A stretch of 64,000 nucleotides of DNA from Chitinophagaceae bacterium (GCA_016717285.1 JADKFU010000005.1:163501-227500), one strand, 5' to 3'; shown: positions 1 to 9,634, counted from the stretch's first letter. A program made the numbers and translations. The notes: a model not told the origin generated them from the letters alone.

Positions 1-1716
1 GGTAGGATATGTTACTTTAAATGGTGCGCCGGTATTAATAACTGAAAGCGTAACCGGAGTATCATCATAGGTTAATCCACCTCCGTCCGGGCGATTATCG
101 CGGACGATAAATCTGAATTTCAATGAACGGGCATAAGTTGGCAATGTCTCTCCATTTGAAATAGTACCGTTTATGATACTTGTCAATTTTGGAAAATAAC
201 GGTAGGGTACAGAGTCAGCTTTCATGCTGCGGAAACTTGGTGCATTCCCACTGGGAGTATTCATATTTGTTGCGGCTCCTTTGTCAATTTCATCCCACAT
301 ATAGGATAATGAATCGCCATCTGCATCCGACCCTGATCCGGTTAACTTAAAATAGGTTTTATAGGGAATTGTAAAATTACTACCTGCGTCCGCAACAGGT
401 AGTGTGTTTCCTGTTTCAACCAAAACCGGGCACGTAGAACCTTCAGATTCAAAGGCAAAATCACAGATTTCGTCGTAACTGCCCACATGAAAAAATGGAT
501 CGCTGTGTGCCTGCAAATCATTAGGTGAACAAATGCCGGCGTAAGCCATGATGGAAGAACCACTGCCCGGTTCAAATGCTGTTCCTGCTGAGCGATTTCC
601 TCCGCCGCATGACCCGGTTGTTGAATTAAAAGTATGGTTCCCTCCGAATTGATGCCCCATTTCATGCGCCACATAATCCACGTCAAATGCATCGCCCGTA
701 GGATTTGGCAAACCAGTTACACCATTTGCTTTTTGATTATTGAGGCAAACAACACCAAGTCCGGCAATACCTCCACCACCTGTGCTGAACACATGTCCAA
801 TATCATAGTTTGCACTACCTATAAGCGTATTGATATTATCCTGGTTCTGATCCAACATCACAAAACCATCATTGTTAGTGTAGGGATCGGTAGCACCAAC
901 CAGATAAATAAGCGTGTCATTATTGGCAATCAATTCGAGGCGAATTCCGAATTCGGATTCATAAATGCCGGTCACGCGATTAATAGAGGTAGTCATTCCT
1001 GATAAGGCACCACTCTTTGTACCGCCTTTAGTTGTTGCATATTCCCCTGTGCAGGCGAGAGCAAGGCGGTAAATCCTCAACTGATCTCCTGAACTGCGGT
1101 ATTGAGGTGTGCTGTGTTTCTTTTCCAGTTGTATGTCTTCATCTGCTTCTCCTTTCACTTCGCAATCAAAAGCATATTCACGGTGGAGGTCTTTCTTGTT
1201 GTAAGCAATATAATAACTGGTGCTCTCATTGCTCACAGGATCAATAAATACATCACCTCGCGGCGATAAAATCATGGCATGAAAACCAAAATCAGTAACA
1301 TCTATCCGGATGTGAGCACGCGGATCGGTAATTCCTGAGCCAGCATACGTCTTAATTTCCGGATACTTAGCCGCCAATTCAGGCGCCATTACCGGTGATT
1401 CATAAATTTCAAAATCATCAATTGTTCCACCCGGCATCGGAAGACTTAGCACAAGACTTTTTGTGCGCGCTGACCCGGAAAATTCTTTTGGAGCCGTCTG
1501 CAAGTGCGCACGCATGCTGCTGATATTTAATTGTAGTGTACGGTAATCAGTGGGGGTTGAATAGCGGGTACCGTAGGATTGCACCATTCCCGAATTTACA
1601 TCCTGCCAAAAGGAGGCTGATTGAGCAAAAGTGTTTATAGCAGTTGAATTCAGCAATATGCATAAAGTGGCGAAAACCATCCACTGACTTTTGCGTAAAA
1701 GAAGAAATAATCTCAT
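1..1716 (-). CDS. Secreted reprolysin-like zinc metallopeptidase (C-terminus beyond window)
   Basis: The reading frame is open from an ATG at 1716 to the window edge, giving 572 residues with the C-terminus missing. Residues 1-33 form a signal peptide ending near NTFAQ. Residues 351-361 read HEMGHQFGGNH, the HExxHxxGxxH zinc site of metzincins, followed by a serine/glycine-rich stretch and SIMAYAG, which supplies the methionine expected after the zinc site. This matches the M12B/reprolysin-like secreted peptidases common in Bacteroidota. The last visible part resembles a beta-sandwich (PKD/CUB-like) linker, and a T9SS sorting domain is expected past the edge but is not seen. A good promoter lies about 200 nt upstream. 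Substrate unknown. Confidence 0.85.
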   Translation of the reverse strand, partial: MRLFLLLRKSQWMVFATLCILLNSTAINTFAQSASFWQDVNSGMVQSYGTRYSTPTDYRTLQLNISSMRAHLQTAPKEFSGSARTKSLVLSLPMPGGTIDDFEIYESPVMAPELAAKYPEIKTYAGSGITDPRAHIRIDVTDFGFHAMILSPRGDVFIDPVSNESTSYYIAYNKKDLHREYAFDCEVKGEADEDIQLEKKHSTPQYRSSGDQLRIYRLALACTGEYATTKGGTKSGALSGMTTSINRVTGIYESEFGIRLELIANNDTLIYLVGATDPYTNNDGFVMLDQNQDNINTLIGSANYDIGHVFSTGGGGIAGLGVVCLNNQKANGVTGLPNPTGDAFDVDYVAHEMGHQFGGNHTFNSTTGSCGGGNRSAGTAFEPGSGSSIMAYAGICSPNDLQAHSDPFFHVGSYDEICDFAFESEGSTCPVLVETGNTLPVADAGSNFTIPYKTYFKLTGSGSDADGDSLSYMWDEIDKGAATNMNTPSGNAPSFRSMKADSVPYRYFPKLTSIINGTISNGETLPTYARSLKFRFIVRDNRPDGGGLTYDDTPVTLSVINTGAPFKVTYPT

Positions 1717-1769
1717 GTTGGTTCGGAATTATGGAATGTTATGATTGAGGTTTAAAAGCTATTATTCTC

Positions 1770-1794
1770 TGAGTGCGACATGATTCGGCACTCA
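1770..1794 (-). promoter_or_regulatory. Hairpin in the 5' leader of the metallopeptidase
   Basis: TGAGTGC (1770-1776) and GCACTCA (1788-1794) are perfect 7-bp inverted arms around an 11-nt loop, inside the predicted untranslated leader. No known riboswitch was recognised; it could equally be an operator. Confidence 0.3.
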
Positions 1795-1923
1795 CCTTCA
1801 CCATTCTTCAGCATTCATTTGAGGGTTCCGGAACTTCGATCTGACGGCCTTACTTTATTTGACTGTCCGGATAGCTACTGGAAAAGTGCTTTTAATGTAG
1901 CCTGAATTATTTAAAAAGCGCGA

Positions 1924-1955
1924 CAAAGATAGTTTTCCACGATCACTATTACAAA
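1924..1955 (-). promoter_or_regulatory. Bacteroidota-type promoter for the metallopeptidase
   Basis: Read on the minus strand, TTTG (1955-1952) and TATCTTTG (1931-1924) are separated by 20 bp, matching the Bacteroidota -33/-7 consensus TTTG...TAnnTTTG. It would give a leader of about 200 nt before the ATG at 1716. Confidence 0.55.
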
Positions 1956-1989
1956 TAGATGTGGTTGAACAAGGAATTATTAAGCCTGA

Positions 1990-2589
1990 TCAGAATTTGA
2001 GACCAACGTTAACAAATGCGTAATTGCCCTTGCCATCAAAATCGCCCGTGAAAAGGTTTGAAAACCCGAACGTATAACCGAGGTCAAGCGAAAAAATCAA
2101 TACATCTAAGCCAGCCCCAACAGTACCATCGACACGAAATCGGTCAAAATCATCAACTGTCAACAAAAGATCATTGGGTGGAATATTAAAATCATAGGAA
2201 AGTACAGGGCCAGCAAATGCTCGTACATTCAGTATTCCATTAATAACCGGAACAAGGTTTAGTCCTCCATAAAGTGGAAGTTGAATTCTTTTAAACGAAA
2301 CATCACCGGATACTTCCGGAGTTGTATCGGTCATCTGAAAGTTGGACTTCATAAGTTGATATTGCAATCCTGCCTGGCCATAAATAAGTTTGCCACTGCG
2401 GTAAAAAAATCCAGTCTGATAGCCTGAACGGGTATCAGCATTCAGTTGAGGTGAAGTAATATTTACATTGCTGAAATTAGGCCCAATATACACACCAAGA
2501 CTATTGTGACGCCCGCTGCTTTGTGAGTATGCATCAGCATTGCTTAAAGCAGTAATTATCAACAAAATAAAGAAGAGTGACTTGTTCAT
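1990..2589 (-). CDS. PorT-like outer-membrane beta-barrel protein
   Basis: I place the start at the ATG at 2589, because it begins directly with a signal peptide (MNKSLFFILLIITALS... cleaved near DAYSQ); an upstream in-frame ATG at 2619 would add ten unlikely residues. The mature part, about 175 residues, shows alternating hydrophobic and polar beta-strands and ends in a strand with a C-terminal aromatic residue (FVNVGLKF). This is typical of the small 8-stranded porin-like barrels (PF13568 type) found in Bacteroidota. It lies 87 bp downstream of the FGE gene on the same strand and may be co-transcribed with it. No enzymatic residues are evident and the ligand is unknown. Confidence 0.75.
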   Translation of the reverse strand: MNKSLFFILLIITALSNADAYSQSSGRHNSLGVYIGPNFSNVNITSPQLNADTRSGYQTGFFYRSGKLIYGQAGLQYQLMKSNFQMTDTTPEVSGDVSFKRIQLPLYGGLNLVPVINGILNVRAFAGPVLSYDFNIPPNDLLLTVDDFDRFRVDGTVGAGLDVLIFSLDLGYTFGFSNLFTGDFDGKGNYAFVNVGLKF

Positions 2590-2675
2590 TAAAGGTGTTG
2601 GTAGATTTGCCATTTCCAACGAGAGCCCGCTTTGCTAAAAATCATGCCATCCTCTGAAAACGGAGATCAAATTAA

Positions 2676-3809
2676 TTATTTCCCGCGCTTGTTCTTTATA
2701 GTTTCCCACTGTTCTTTGGTCATTACACACCGGAAACCGCAATGCTCCAATCCTGTATCAGGACTGGTTTTCATACGCGCCGAAACACGGTAACTGGAGC
2801 AATAGCTGTCATTACATAGAAATGATCCTCCTCTATTCACCCGTTTCGGGATGGTGGGTTCTTCAGGATCATAACTTTCAGTTGGACCAGTTGGATTTGA
2901 AACAATAGATTTGGCAGCGCAATCTTTGTAATAATCAAAACGATACCAATCGCTGCACCATTCCCATACATTTCCGGCCATATCATACAAACCAAATCCA
3001 TTTGGTGGATAGGACTTTACAGGAGCCGATAATTCATAACCATCTTCATTTGTATTCTTATCAGGAAAATGGCCGTTCCACGTATTGGCATGTTTTGCAT
3101 AATCTTTATCATTACCCCAGGGATATATCTTATCAGGTAATCCGCCACGAGCGGCAAATTCCCATTCTGCTTCAGTAGGTAATCTCTTTCCCGCCCAATT
3201 ACAATAGGCTACAGCATCATCCCAGGAAACCTGGATCACCGGATAATTATCCTTCCCGGCAATGGAGCTTCCTGGTCCAAGTGGCTGCTTCCAGTTGGCA
3301 CCATGTACCCATACCCACCATTGACCGATATTATCCAATGGAACAGGATGATTAGGAGGATCAAAAACCAATGATCCCGGAACAAATATGGAATCAGGAG
3401 GTTTGGGTGTGTCAGGTGGCAATTGCTTTTTAATTTCTTCCCAGTCGGGCTTGATTTCCGCAGTCGTTACATAACCCGTGGCTTTCACAAAAGCGGCAAA
3501 TTGAGCATTGGTAACTTCAGTAACATCGATATAGAATCCATCCACGTGAACTTTATGAACCGGGGATTCATCAGCACGCGCCTCTGAATCAGTAACTGCA
3601 CCCATATTAAAATCACCACCGGCAATCCATTTCATTCCGGCAGGACCGTCGGCCGGTGCTGAGTTCACTGAATCTGATAAACTTAGCGAGTCACAGGCAG
3701 GAAGAATTGGCTGGCTAATCTTCAAGGCATTGCCGTAACAAGCTAAGCATTGTGAAAGCACCAGCATTAGTAAAGAAGAAAACATGAAATAAGTTTTTGT
3801 GGAATTCAT
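2676..3809 (-). CDS. Exported formylglycine-generating enzyme (SUMF1/FGE family)
   Basis: The protein has 377 residues. Residues 1-24 are a signal peptide, with cysteines at 21 and 24 that do not fit a clean lipobox. Residues 56-365 form a complete FGE-sulfatase domain, with landmarks MKWIAGGDFNMG (59-70), RLPTEAEWEFAARGG (209-223), GLYDMAGNVWEWC (273-285) and RGGSFLCNDSYC (326-337). Cys332 and Cys337 are spaced C-x4-C, as are the copper-binding catalytic cysteines of aerobic FGEs (Cys336/Cys341 in human FGE). Most Bacteroidota paralogues, including the Gld proteins, lack this pair, so this one is likely to be a true enzyme converting sulfatase cysteine to formylglycine. It is divergent from a Cys-type sulfatase at 4042, its probable client. 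Activity is inferred. Confidence 0.85.
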   Translation of the reverse strand: MNSTKTYFMFSSLLMLVLSQCLACYGNALKISQPILPACDSLSLSDSVNSAPADGPAGMKWIAGGDFNMGAVTDSEARADESPVHKVHVDGFYIDVTEVTNAQFAAFVKATGYVTTAEIKPDWEEIKKQLPPDTPKPPDSIFVPGSLVFDPPNHPVPLDNIGQWWVWVHGANWKQPLGPGSSIAGKDNYPVIQVSWDDAVAYCNWAGKRLPTEAEWEFAARGGLPDKIYPWGNDKDYAKHANTWNGHFPDKNTNEDGYELSAPVKSYPPNGFGLYDMAGNVWEWCSDWYRFDYYKDCAAKSIVSNPTGPTESYDPEEPTIPKRVNRGGSFLCNDSYCSSYRVSARMKTSPDTGLEHCGFRCVMTKEQWETIKNKRGK

Positions 3810-3826
3810 GGTGATTATTCGAATGG

Positions 3827-3834
3827 CAAATGTA
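3827..3834 (-). promoter_or_regulatory. -7 element for the FGE gene
   Basis: TACATTTG on the minus strand matches TAnnTTTG exactly. A one-mismatch -33 (TCTG) lies 20 bp upstream. The leader to the ATG at 3809 would be only about a dozen bases. Confidence 0.4.
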
Positions 3835-4041
3835 CAAGGATTATGGGTAAAGATCAGACGGTTATCTGTTGAGTTGATTAATATTTACATGAGCAAAGTG
3901 ATTCAGAAAAGGGAACTATAGAAAATATAATTTCTGAAAGGCCTGGAAGGTGGTCTCTTATTTTTTTTCTATTTTATGGTACTTTTAATCTTTACTTAGT
4001 TTCTTTTTCTTCTGTAATACAATAATTCAAACTTTTTATTT

Positions 4042-6255
4042 ATGAGACATTTTACTTTTTTGCTGCTATTTGCATTTTGTACCTCAGTCAACTATTCGCA
4101 GGCACAATGTACTTCCAAGCATCCTAAAAAGCTTACGCTTTCAGGAGAAACAGGTTGCCAGGCAACGCTTTCATGGAAGGCGGTTAACAACAATCTGTTT
4201 TATACTGTAAAATACAAGGGGACTTCGGGGCCATGGATTGAAATCCCCACTCAAATTACAGCTACCAGCTACACATTTACAGGGCTTCAACCCAACCTGC
4301 TTTATACTTTTGCAGTGTCCTCTCATTGTTCAGAATCCTCGGCAAGTACTTATTCTAAAATAGAGCAGTCAGGTATACCATGTGGTCCGCCAACTAATAT
4401 TACAGCAACCGCTATTGCATCGTCTACGTTTACTTTTTCGTGGACCAATTCCTGTGTAGCCTCTACTGTAAATCAACTACGGTATAAAAAGATTACTGCC
4501 ACAAAATGGAAATATGTTTCCACCGGATCAGCTACCAGCACCACGCTTTCTTTTCAGGGAACAAATCCTGTGATGTATCAGGTGACAGCTTGTTCGGATA
4601 CTACCGGCAACTGGAGCGCGCTTGATACTGTTTATCTTATCAACTCAACTACACCTTCAAAACCAAATGCTATAGTGATCCTTCTCGACGATTCAAGGTA
4701 TGATACTTATAGCTGTAACGGAGCTCCGTCATTTTTTCAAACGCCTAATATTGATCGCATCGCGAACGAAGGTGTTAATTTTAAAAACTCATTTGTCATC
4801 TTTTCATTATGTAATCCGAGCAGGGCCAGCATTCTCACGGGTCTTTATGCGAATCACAATGGTGCACAGAGTAATAAGGACATGTTTTACGATTATCTGC
4901 CAACCATTTCCACCGTCATGGACCAGCAGGGATATTACACTGCCTTTATGGGCAAATACCTGAATGCCAATGATCAGGATCCTGTTCCCGCTCCGGGATG
5001 GGATTGGTGGATGGCACGTGTTGGAAGCGGTCACCAGGATGCTGATTTCAATTATAACGGTACAACTAAAAATATGGTCGGTCATGTAACTGATGTTCTG
5101 ACTGATTCAACCGTCGCGCTCATCAATCGGGTGAATGAGCCTTTTCTGATTTATATCTGTTATTCTGCAACCCATAGTCCATATAAGCCGCGGACAGAAG
5201 ATAAACATCTCTATGAAAATGAGGTGATGCCCATTCCAGATAATTTTGCTCCTTACGAGGTTAACTATCCCAATTTTCTAACTGAAGGAAACCTGGTGTC
5301 ACCGGATTCGGCAGGATTGTCAGAGGATTACCTTGGATATTTCCAGGTGATGGCAGGAGTGGAAGAGGATCTTACGAAAATATATGACGCCTTGGAAAAC
5401 AAACACATACTTGACAGCACCCTGATCATTTTCACCAGTGATAACGGGTTCTTGATGGGCGAACATTACCTGCAGGGAAAGAGAGTTCCACAGGAAGAAT
5501 CTATGCGTGTCCCCATGTTTATGCGATACCCGAAATGGTTTCCTGCCGGTTCTGTCAATACCAATCAGATGGTGCTGAACATTGATATTGCGCCTACACT
5601 CTTTGATCTCGCCGGTGTTCCCGATACTATTCCGCTTGATGGATTATCCATGCATAAATTATTTACGGGTGAGAAAAACAGGAATACTTTTTATTATCAG
5701 GCAACGCTGCTGAATGATGCGGCGGTAAATTGCCGTTCAGTGAGAAGTCTGCATTACAAATACACCTATTATTACTGCGATGAGATTACAGAAGAATTTT
5801 TTGATCTTGCTAATGACCCGAAAGAAAATACCAACCTGATTAATGATGCAGCGCATCAACCACTTATTCAGATTTACAGGCAGAAGCTTGACAGTTTTAA
5901 AACTGCGCTGAATGATACGATAACGGAAGAAATCAGTGTATGCAACATTGAAAATCCTGTTCTTACCCGCTTTACAGATGATGAAGAAGAGCAGGCAGGT
6001 ATTGCATTTCAGGTGTTTCCCAATCCTTCGTCCGGCACGTTTCAACTGGAAATCCCCTTGCGCAATAACCATGGATCTGTGAATGTAGCAGTCTATAACT
6101 TGTATGGAAGCGAGGTATTCAAACAGGAAAGTATTGGAGTTGAAGCAGGTAAATGGGTAACGGTTAATATTTCAAATCTTCCGGATGGTATTTACAATGT
6201 GCAAGTGGCAATTGGTCAGGATCTATTCAGTAAAAAAATCACCATTGTCCGTTAA
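4042..6255 (+). CDS. T9SS-secreted sulfatase with N-terminal Fn3 domains
   Basis: The protein has 737 residues: a signal peptide (1-22, ending YSQAQ), two fibronectin type III-like domains (about 25-112 and 114-202), an alkaline-phosphatase-superfamily sulfatase domain (about 207-640), and a type-A T9SS sorting domain (about 660-737, starting FQVFPNPSSG). The sulfatase signature is SLCNPSRASILTG (255-267). Cys257 is the residue converted to formylglycine, within C-x-P-S-R. The metal ligands LLDDSR (214-219) and TSDNG are present. It therefore hydrolyses a sulfate ester, probably on a glycan, at the cell surface. The divergent neighbour encodes an exported FGE with both catalytic cysteines, its likely activator. 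Substrate class cannot be read from the sequence. Confidence 0.9.
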   Translation: MRHFTFLLLFAFCTSVNYSQAQCTSKHPKKLTLSGETGCQATLSWKAVNNNLFYTVKYKGTSGPWIEIPTQITATSYTFTGLQPNLLYTFAVSSHCSESSASTYSKIEQSGIPCGPPTNITATAIASSTFTFSWTNSCVASTVNQLRYKKITATKWKYVSTGSATSTTLSFQGTNPVMYQVTACSDTTGNWSALDTVYLINSTTPSKPNAIVILLDDSRYDTYSCNGAPSFFQTPNIDRIANEGVNFKNSFVIFSLCNPSRASILTGLYANHNGAQSNKDMFYDYLPTISTVMDQQGYYTAFMGKYLNANDQDPVPAPGWDWWMARVGSGHQDADFNYNGTTKNMVGHVTDVLTDSTVALINRVNEPFLIYICYSATHSPYKPRTEDKHLYENEVMPIPDNFAPYEVNYPNFLTEGNLVSPDSAGLSEDYLGYFQVMAGVEEDLTKIYDALENKHILDSTLIIFTSDNGFLMGEHYLQGKRVPQEESMRVPMFMRYPKWFPAGSVNTNQMVLNIDIAPTLFDLAGVPDTIPLDGLSMHKLFTGEKNRNTFYYQATLLNDAAVNCRSVRSLHYKYTYYYCDEITEEFFDLANDPKENTNLINDAAHQPLIQIYRQKLDSFKTALNDTITEEISVCNIENPVLTRFTDDEEEQAGIAFQVFPNPSSGTFQLEIPLRNNHGSVNVAVYNLYGSEVFKQESIGVEAGKWVTVNISNLPDGIYNVQVAIGQDLFSKKITIVR

Positions 6256-6320
6256 AACAGGCAGGCAGTTTGATGCATCCGTGAATAGCTGATTAAAACT
6301 GTTTTCATTTTTAAAGGAAT

Positions 6321-6360
6321 AAAAAGGCAAACTGAAATCACTTTCAATTTGCCTCTTTTA
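6321..6360. terminator. Bidirectional intrinsic terminator
   Basis: Arms 6325-6337 and 6342-6354 form a 13-bp stem with one mismatch and a TCAC loop. An A-run precedes it and CTTTTA follows, so it can serve both the sulfatase and the convergent S74 gene. Confidence 0.75.
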
Positions 6361-6394
6361 ATTTATTGACCGATATGATAAAAGCAGGAATAGA

Positions 6395-7696
6395 TTATTT
6401 GAAGAGTTGCATTTGCTTCGTATCAATCGCTTTTCCATCTACAAAGAGAGAATAAATGTAATTGCCGGCATCCAGTGTTGCGGATTCAAATAGTACATGT
6501 GTCTCATTGCAGGAAGTGGGGATGGCAGTGATGATTCTGCCGGTTGCAGCTTCCGAAATAACGATAGAAGCGGAAATACATCCTTTAGGAATGCGGAAAG
6601 GAATCAATGTATTATTTTCAAAGGGATTTGGAATGTTCTGACCAAGCAATGATGAAATTTTTTCATTGCTGATCGTAATCTTTGCTGCTCCATCCACCAT
6701 CGTATTTCCGAAAACTGTTGTATTCAACTCATCAATCTGAACCTGCAGTTTGTTGTTCTTTTCCTTTAACAATTTAATCTCCTCGCTCAGCGCCTGAACA
6801 GCAAGCAATGCGATGCCTGAAGGATCAATAGTAGAAATAGTAGTATCATCTCCTACATCAAACAACTGATGAAAGTCCTGTGCCATTGGCCCGATATATT
6901 TTCGATCGCGGTCAACCTTGTAATTCCATTTTGTAATGTTCAGTTGATTCACTTTTTCAAGAATGTTTTGCTTATCCATTGCTTCCATGTTTTCTTTCAG
7001 ACGTTTGTCACTTGCATTAGTCCAGGTGCCACCGCTTGTTAATTTTGCTGTGGTAGCAGAAAATTCGAGTATGCTGGAAGAAGAACATTCTTTCCCAATT
7101 CCAATACGCGTAATGCTTGAACCAATACGTGCAGTGCTGCTCACTGTAACATCGGCATTGTATCCGATTCCGGTGGCATTAGTTATTCCTGCAGTCACTG
7201 AACTGATTTGTGAACCTACATAAGTGTTGTTACTACCTAAGTCAGTCTCGATACCTACTCCACCGGTCAGGTAGCCGATACAGATATTTTGATTTCCGGC
7301 CACATTATGTTTTCCGGCGTAGACTCCCATAAATGTGTTGCCATAACCGGAGGTTGTATTGAAGCCACTGAAATTACCATAGAAGGTATTTGAAGAACCC
7401 GTTGCACCCATTCCGGAAGATGCCCCAACCATGGTGGAGCCTGAACCTGCACCATTGCTTAGAAACTTTGTGCCATCCAGGTAAAGAAATCCGTCCAGGT
7501 AAACATCGCGCCATTTATTGGATGCAGAACCCAGATCAGTTGTTGCCGACGAGGCGGGGAATAAGCTGAGGTTGATTGCAGTAGGCGAAGTGAGATTGGA
7601 AAGCGTAGTGTTGGCATTTTGGGCATTCGACTGTGTTCCACGTAAAATGAAGATTGCCAACAGAATTACAAGGGCGCTGTTCAGTTTTGATTTCAT
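6395..7696 (-). CDS. Surface protein with S74 intramolecular chaperone and T9SS sorting domain
   Basis: The start is taken at the ATG at 7696, which opens a signal peptide (MKSKLNSALVILLAIF... ending SNAQ); an upstream in-frame ATG at 7768 precedes a non-signal sequence. The protein has 433 residues. Residues 80-200 are Gly/Ser/Asn-rich repeats of the phage tail-fibre or YadA-head style (NTFYGNFSGFNTTSGYGN). Residues 229-330 form a peptidase_S74 chaperone: SDKRLKEN at 229-236 keeps Ser229 and Lys234, the self-cleavage dyad spacing of endosialidase chaperones, then a coiled coil at about 301-327. Residues about 350-433 are a T9SS type-A-like sorting domain (GQNIPNPFENNT). The order is odd because self-cleavage would remove the sorting domain from the head. 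Confidence 0.8.
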   Translation of the reverse strand: MKSKLNSALVILLAIFILRGTQSNAQNANTTLSNLTSPTAINLSLFPASSATTDLGSASNKWRDVYLDGFLYLDGTKFLSNGAGSGSTMVGASSGMGATGSSNTFYGNFSGFNTTSGYGNTFMGVYAGKHNVAGNQNICIGYLTGGVGIETDLGSNNTYVGSQISSVTAGITNATGIGYNADVTVSSTARIGSSITRIGIGKECSSSSILEFSATTAKLTSGGTWTNASDKRLKENMEAMDKQNILEKVNQLNITKWNYKVDRDRKYIGPMAQDFHQLFDVGDDTTISTIDPSGIALLAVQALSEEIKLLKEKNNKLQVQIDELNTTVFGNTMVDGAAKITISNEKISSLLGQNIPNPFENNTLIPFRIPKGCISASIVISEAATGRIITAIPTSCNETHVLFESATLDAGNYIYSLFVDGKAIDTKQMQLFK

Positions 7697-8223
7697 GTTT
7701 TTTTGGTTTTTGGTGATGAATATTTCGGGTGCAAATAAAGCGGTAGTAAAAACCGAAGTCAATCCCATAAAAGTGGCAGATGGTGAATGAGGGGCGGTAT
7801 GACTGGTTCGCGATTGGTAAAGTGATTTCTATGAAGCGGTCTTATAATCAATTGCATTGCCTCAAAGAAAAACTTAGGCGTATTAATTTTGCCGGCCTTG
7901 CACATTTGCGAGAAAATGAATTTTATGAAAGCGTTGTTTTGAAGGCGTAACCTAAACTGCTTGATTGCGGGGCTGAACATTTTATCAGGTTTTTTCACTT
8001 GTTTTAACCTCGATTTTGATCAAATGAATTTAGAGGACGACATGCAGTTTGAACATTGACAATTGCTATCAGCGAACACTTATAAATGAAGCGTATAAAC
8101 CTGAATGCTATCTGAATTTGAAATGATTACCGGATAATAAATCAAGACCTGAGTCATAGAACCATTTAAACGCTAAACAACATATACCTTTCAATAAAAT
8201 AAACCCTTCAAACCCTGTCAGTC
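7697..8223. other. Intergenic region with no gene recognised
   Basis: About 530 bp between divergent genes. Only short antisense-type frames occur. A degenerate -7 (TTTATTTG, minus strand, 7730-7737) may serve the S74 gene. The end at 8201-8216 carries an AAACCCTTCAAACCC word that recurs in other spacers of this window. Confidence 0.5.
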
Positions 8224-9195
8224 TTGTACCAAACACCTTTCCACTCTAAACCACTTTCATCATTTACTTTTCTTGTAACAGGCGGCGCCGGATTTATCGG
8301 TTCTCACCTCGTAGAGTATTTATTGAAATATGGGGCCGGAAAAGTGCGCGTGCTGGATAACCTGTTGACAGGCGACAAAGACAATGTTGCAATCTTTCAA
8401 AAGCATGCAGATTACGAATTTTTGGAAGGTGACATTCGTGAACTTAAAGATTGCATGCAAGCCTGCGAAGGAATTGATTTTGTACTGCATGAAGCGGCGC
8501 TCGGTTCTGTACAACGATCTATTCTTGACCCGGTGACCACCAATCATATCAATGCAGGTGGATTTTTGAATATGCTGTGGGCAGCTAAAGAAAAAAAAGT
8601 GAAACGCCTGGTATATGCGTCATCATCTTCGGTATATGGAGATCATCCCGGATTGCCGAAAACAGAAGACAAGATTGGAAAACCATTATCACCTTATGCC
8701 GTTTCTAAATATTCAAATGAGTTATACGCTGGCGTATTCAGCGACAATTTTGAAATGGAGTTAATAGGGTTACGCTATTTTAATGTATTCGGACCGCGTC
8801 AAAATCCTGAGGGTCCGTATGCTGCCGTAATTCCTGCTTTTATCCGCGACATCAAAAAAAATAAACCACCCGTCATTAATGGTGATGGTTCAAACAGCAG
8901 GGATTTTACTTTTATAGAAAATGCGGTTCAGGCCAATATCAAAGCATTGTTCGTTGAAAATTCAATGGCATTGAATGAAGTATATAACGTGGCAGTTGGT
9001 GAGCAATACACAGTGAAACAACTTTTCGATGCCATTTGTAAATGCCTTGGAAGAGAGCTTACCCCTCAATTTGAATCACCACGCAAAGGTGATATCGCAC
9101 ATTCACTGGCGGATATTTCCAAAGCAAAAAAGTTGTTGGATTATCATCCGGCTATTCAATTGGAAGAAGGATTACGAATGCTTTTGAACCAATAG
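8224..9195 (+). CDS. UDP-N-acetylglucosamine 4-epimerase-like SDR (WbpP/TviC type)
   Basis: This 323-residue extended SDR has the nucleotide-binding motif TGGAGFIGSHL (19-29) and the catalytic YAVSK (Tyr158, Lys162). The stretch LRYFNVFGPRQNPEGPYAAV is characteristic of the WbpP/Vi-antigen epimerases that interconvert UDP-GlcNAc and UDP-GalNAc (or their uronic acids). It lies at the head of the exopolysaccharide locus and would supply an amino-sugar nucleotide in the cytoplasm. No ATG precedes the Rossmann fold: the frame is open only from 8203, so the start is probably the TTG at 8224. The exact substrate is inferred from family resemblance; other NDP-sugar epimerase roles are possible. Confidence 0.8.
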   Translation: MYQTPFHSKPLSSFTFLVTGGAGFIGSHLVEYLLKYGAGKVRVLDNLLTGDKDNVAIFQKHADYEFLEGDIRELKDCMQACEGIDFVLHEAALGSVQRSILDPVTTNHINAGGFLNMLWAAKEKKVKRLVYASSSSVYGDHPGLPKTEDKIGKPLSPYAVSKYSNELYAGVFSDNFEMELIGLRYFNVFGPRQNPEGPYAAVIPAFIRDIKKNKPPVINGDGSNSRDFTFIENAVQANIKALFVENSMALNEVYNVAVGEQYTVKQLFDAICKCLGRELTPQFESPRKGDIAHSLADISKAKKLLDYHPAIQLEEGLRMLLNQ

Positions 9196-9317
9196 TGCAA
9201 CCTTTTTGAATGTAAACGATGATGGATCGAATTTTTTTGCGCTGACAATTGATTTTGTGATGAGTTATCGGTTCGTTTATTTTCAATAGCATAAGTTAAA
9301 TTGAAGCTGCCGTCCAT

Positions 9318-9338
9318 ATCATTCAAAATGATTTTTTT
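9318..9338 (+). terminator. Possible weak intrinsic terminator
   Basis: ATCATT (9318-9323) pairs with AATGAT (9327-9332), followed by a T run to 9338. The stem is short and AT-rich, about 125 bp after the epimerase stop. Confidence 0.35.
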
Positions 9339-9634
9339 AATGTAAAAATGAAGATAGGGATAGCGAGTTTTGACGGAATGCATTTATTAAAGTTGGTTTT
9401 AATAGCTACTGTTTATAATTAAATCAGCTAAACACCCACTGAATTTTTTGCATAGTAGGAAGCAATGGTTTATTGCGGAATAATTGGTCAGTCATTTGTG
9501 TTGCTGCTTTTCAAAAATCATGTCCCCAAAATGTATGTATGATTTTAAAAGAAGATACTTTAAGGTTTGTTTTTACTGTCAGAGTGCGCTGAAATATAAT
9601 GCTGGCGCACATTTCAGATTTAAAAAATGATTAC

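Noticed and set aside
634..1247. Plus-strand open frames of 122 and 71 codons
   Set aside because: They lie antisense to a clear secreted metallopeptidase whose frame is open across the whole region.
7759..7998. 79-codon minus-strand frame upstream of the S74 gene
   Set aside because: No domain, signal peptide or promoter; overlaps the leader of the S74 gene and has low-complexity composition.
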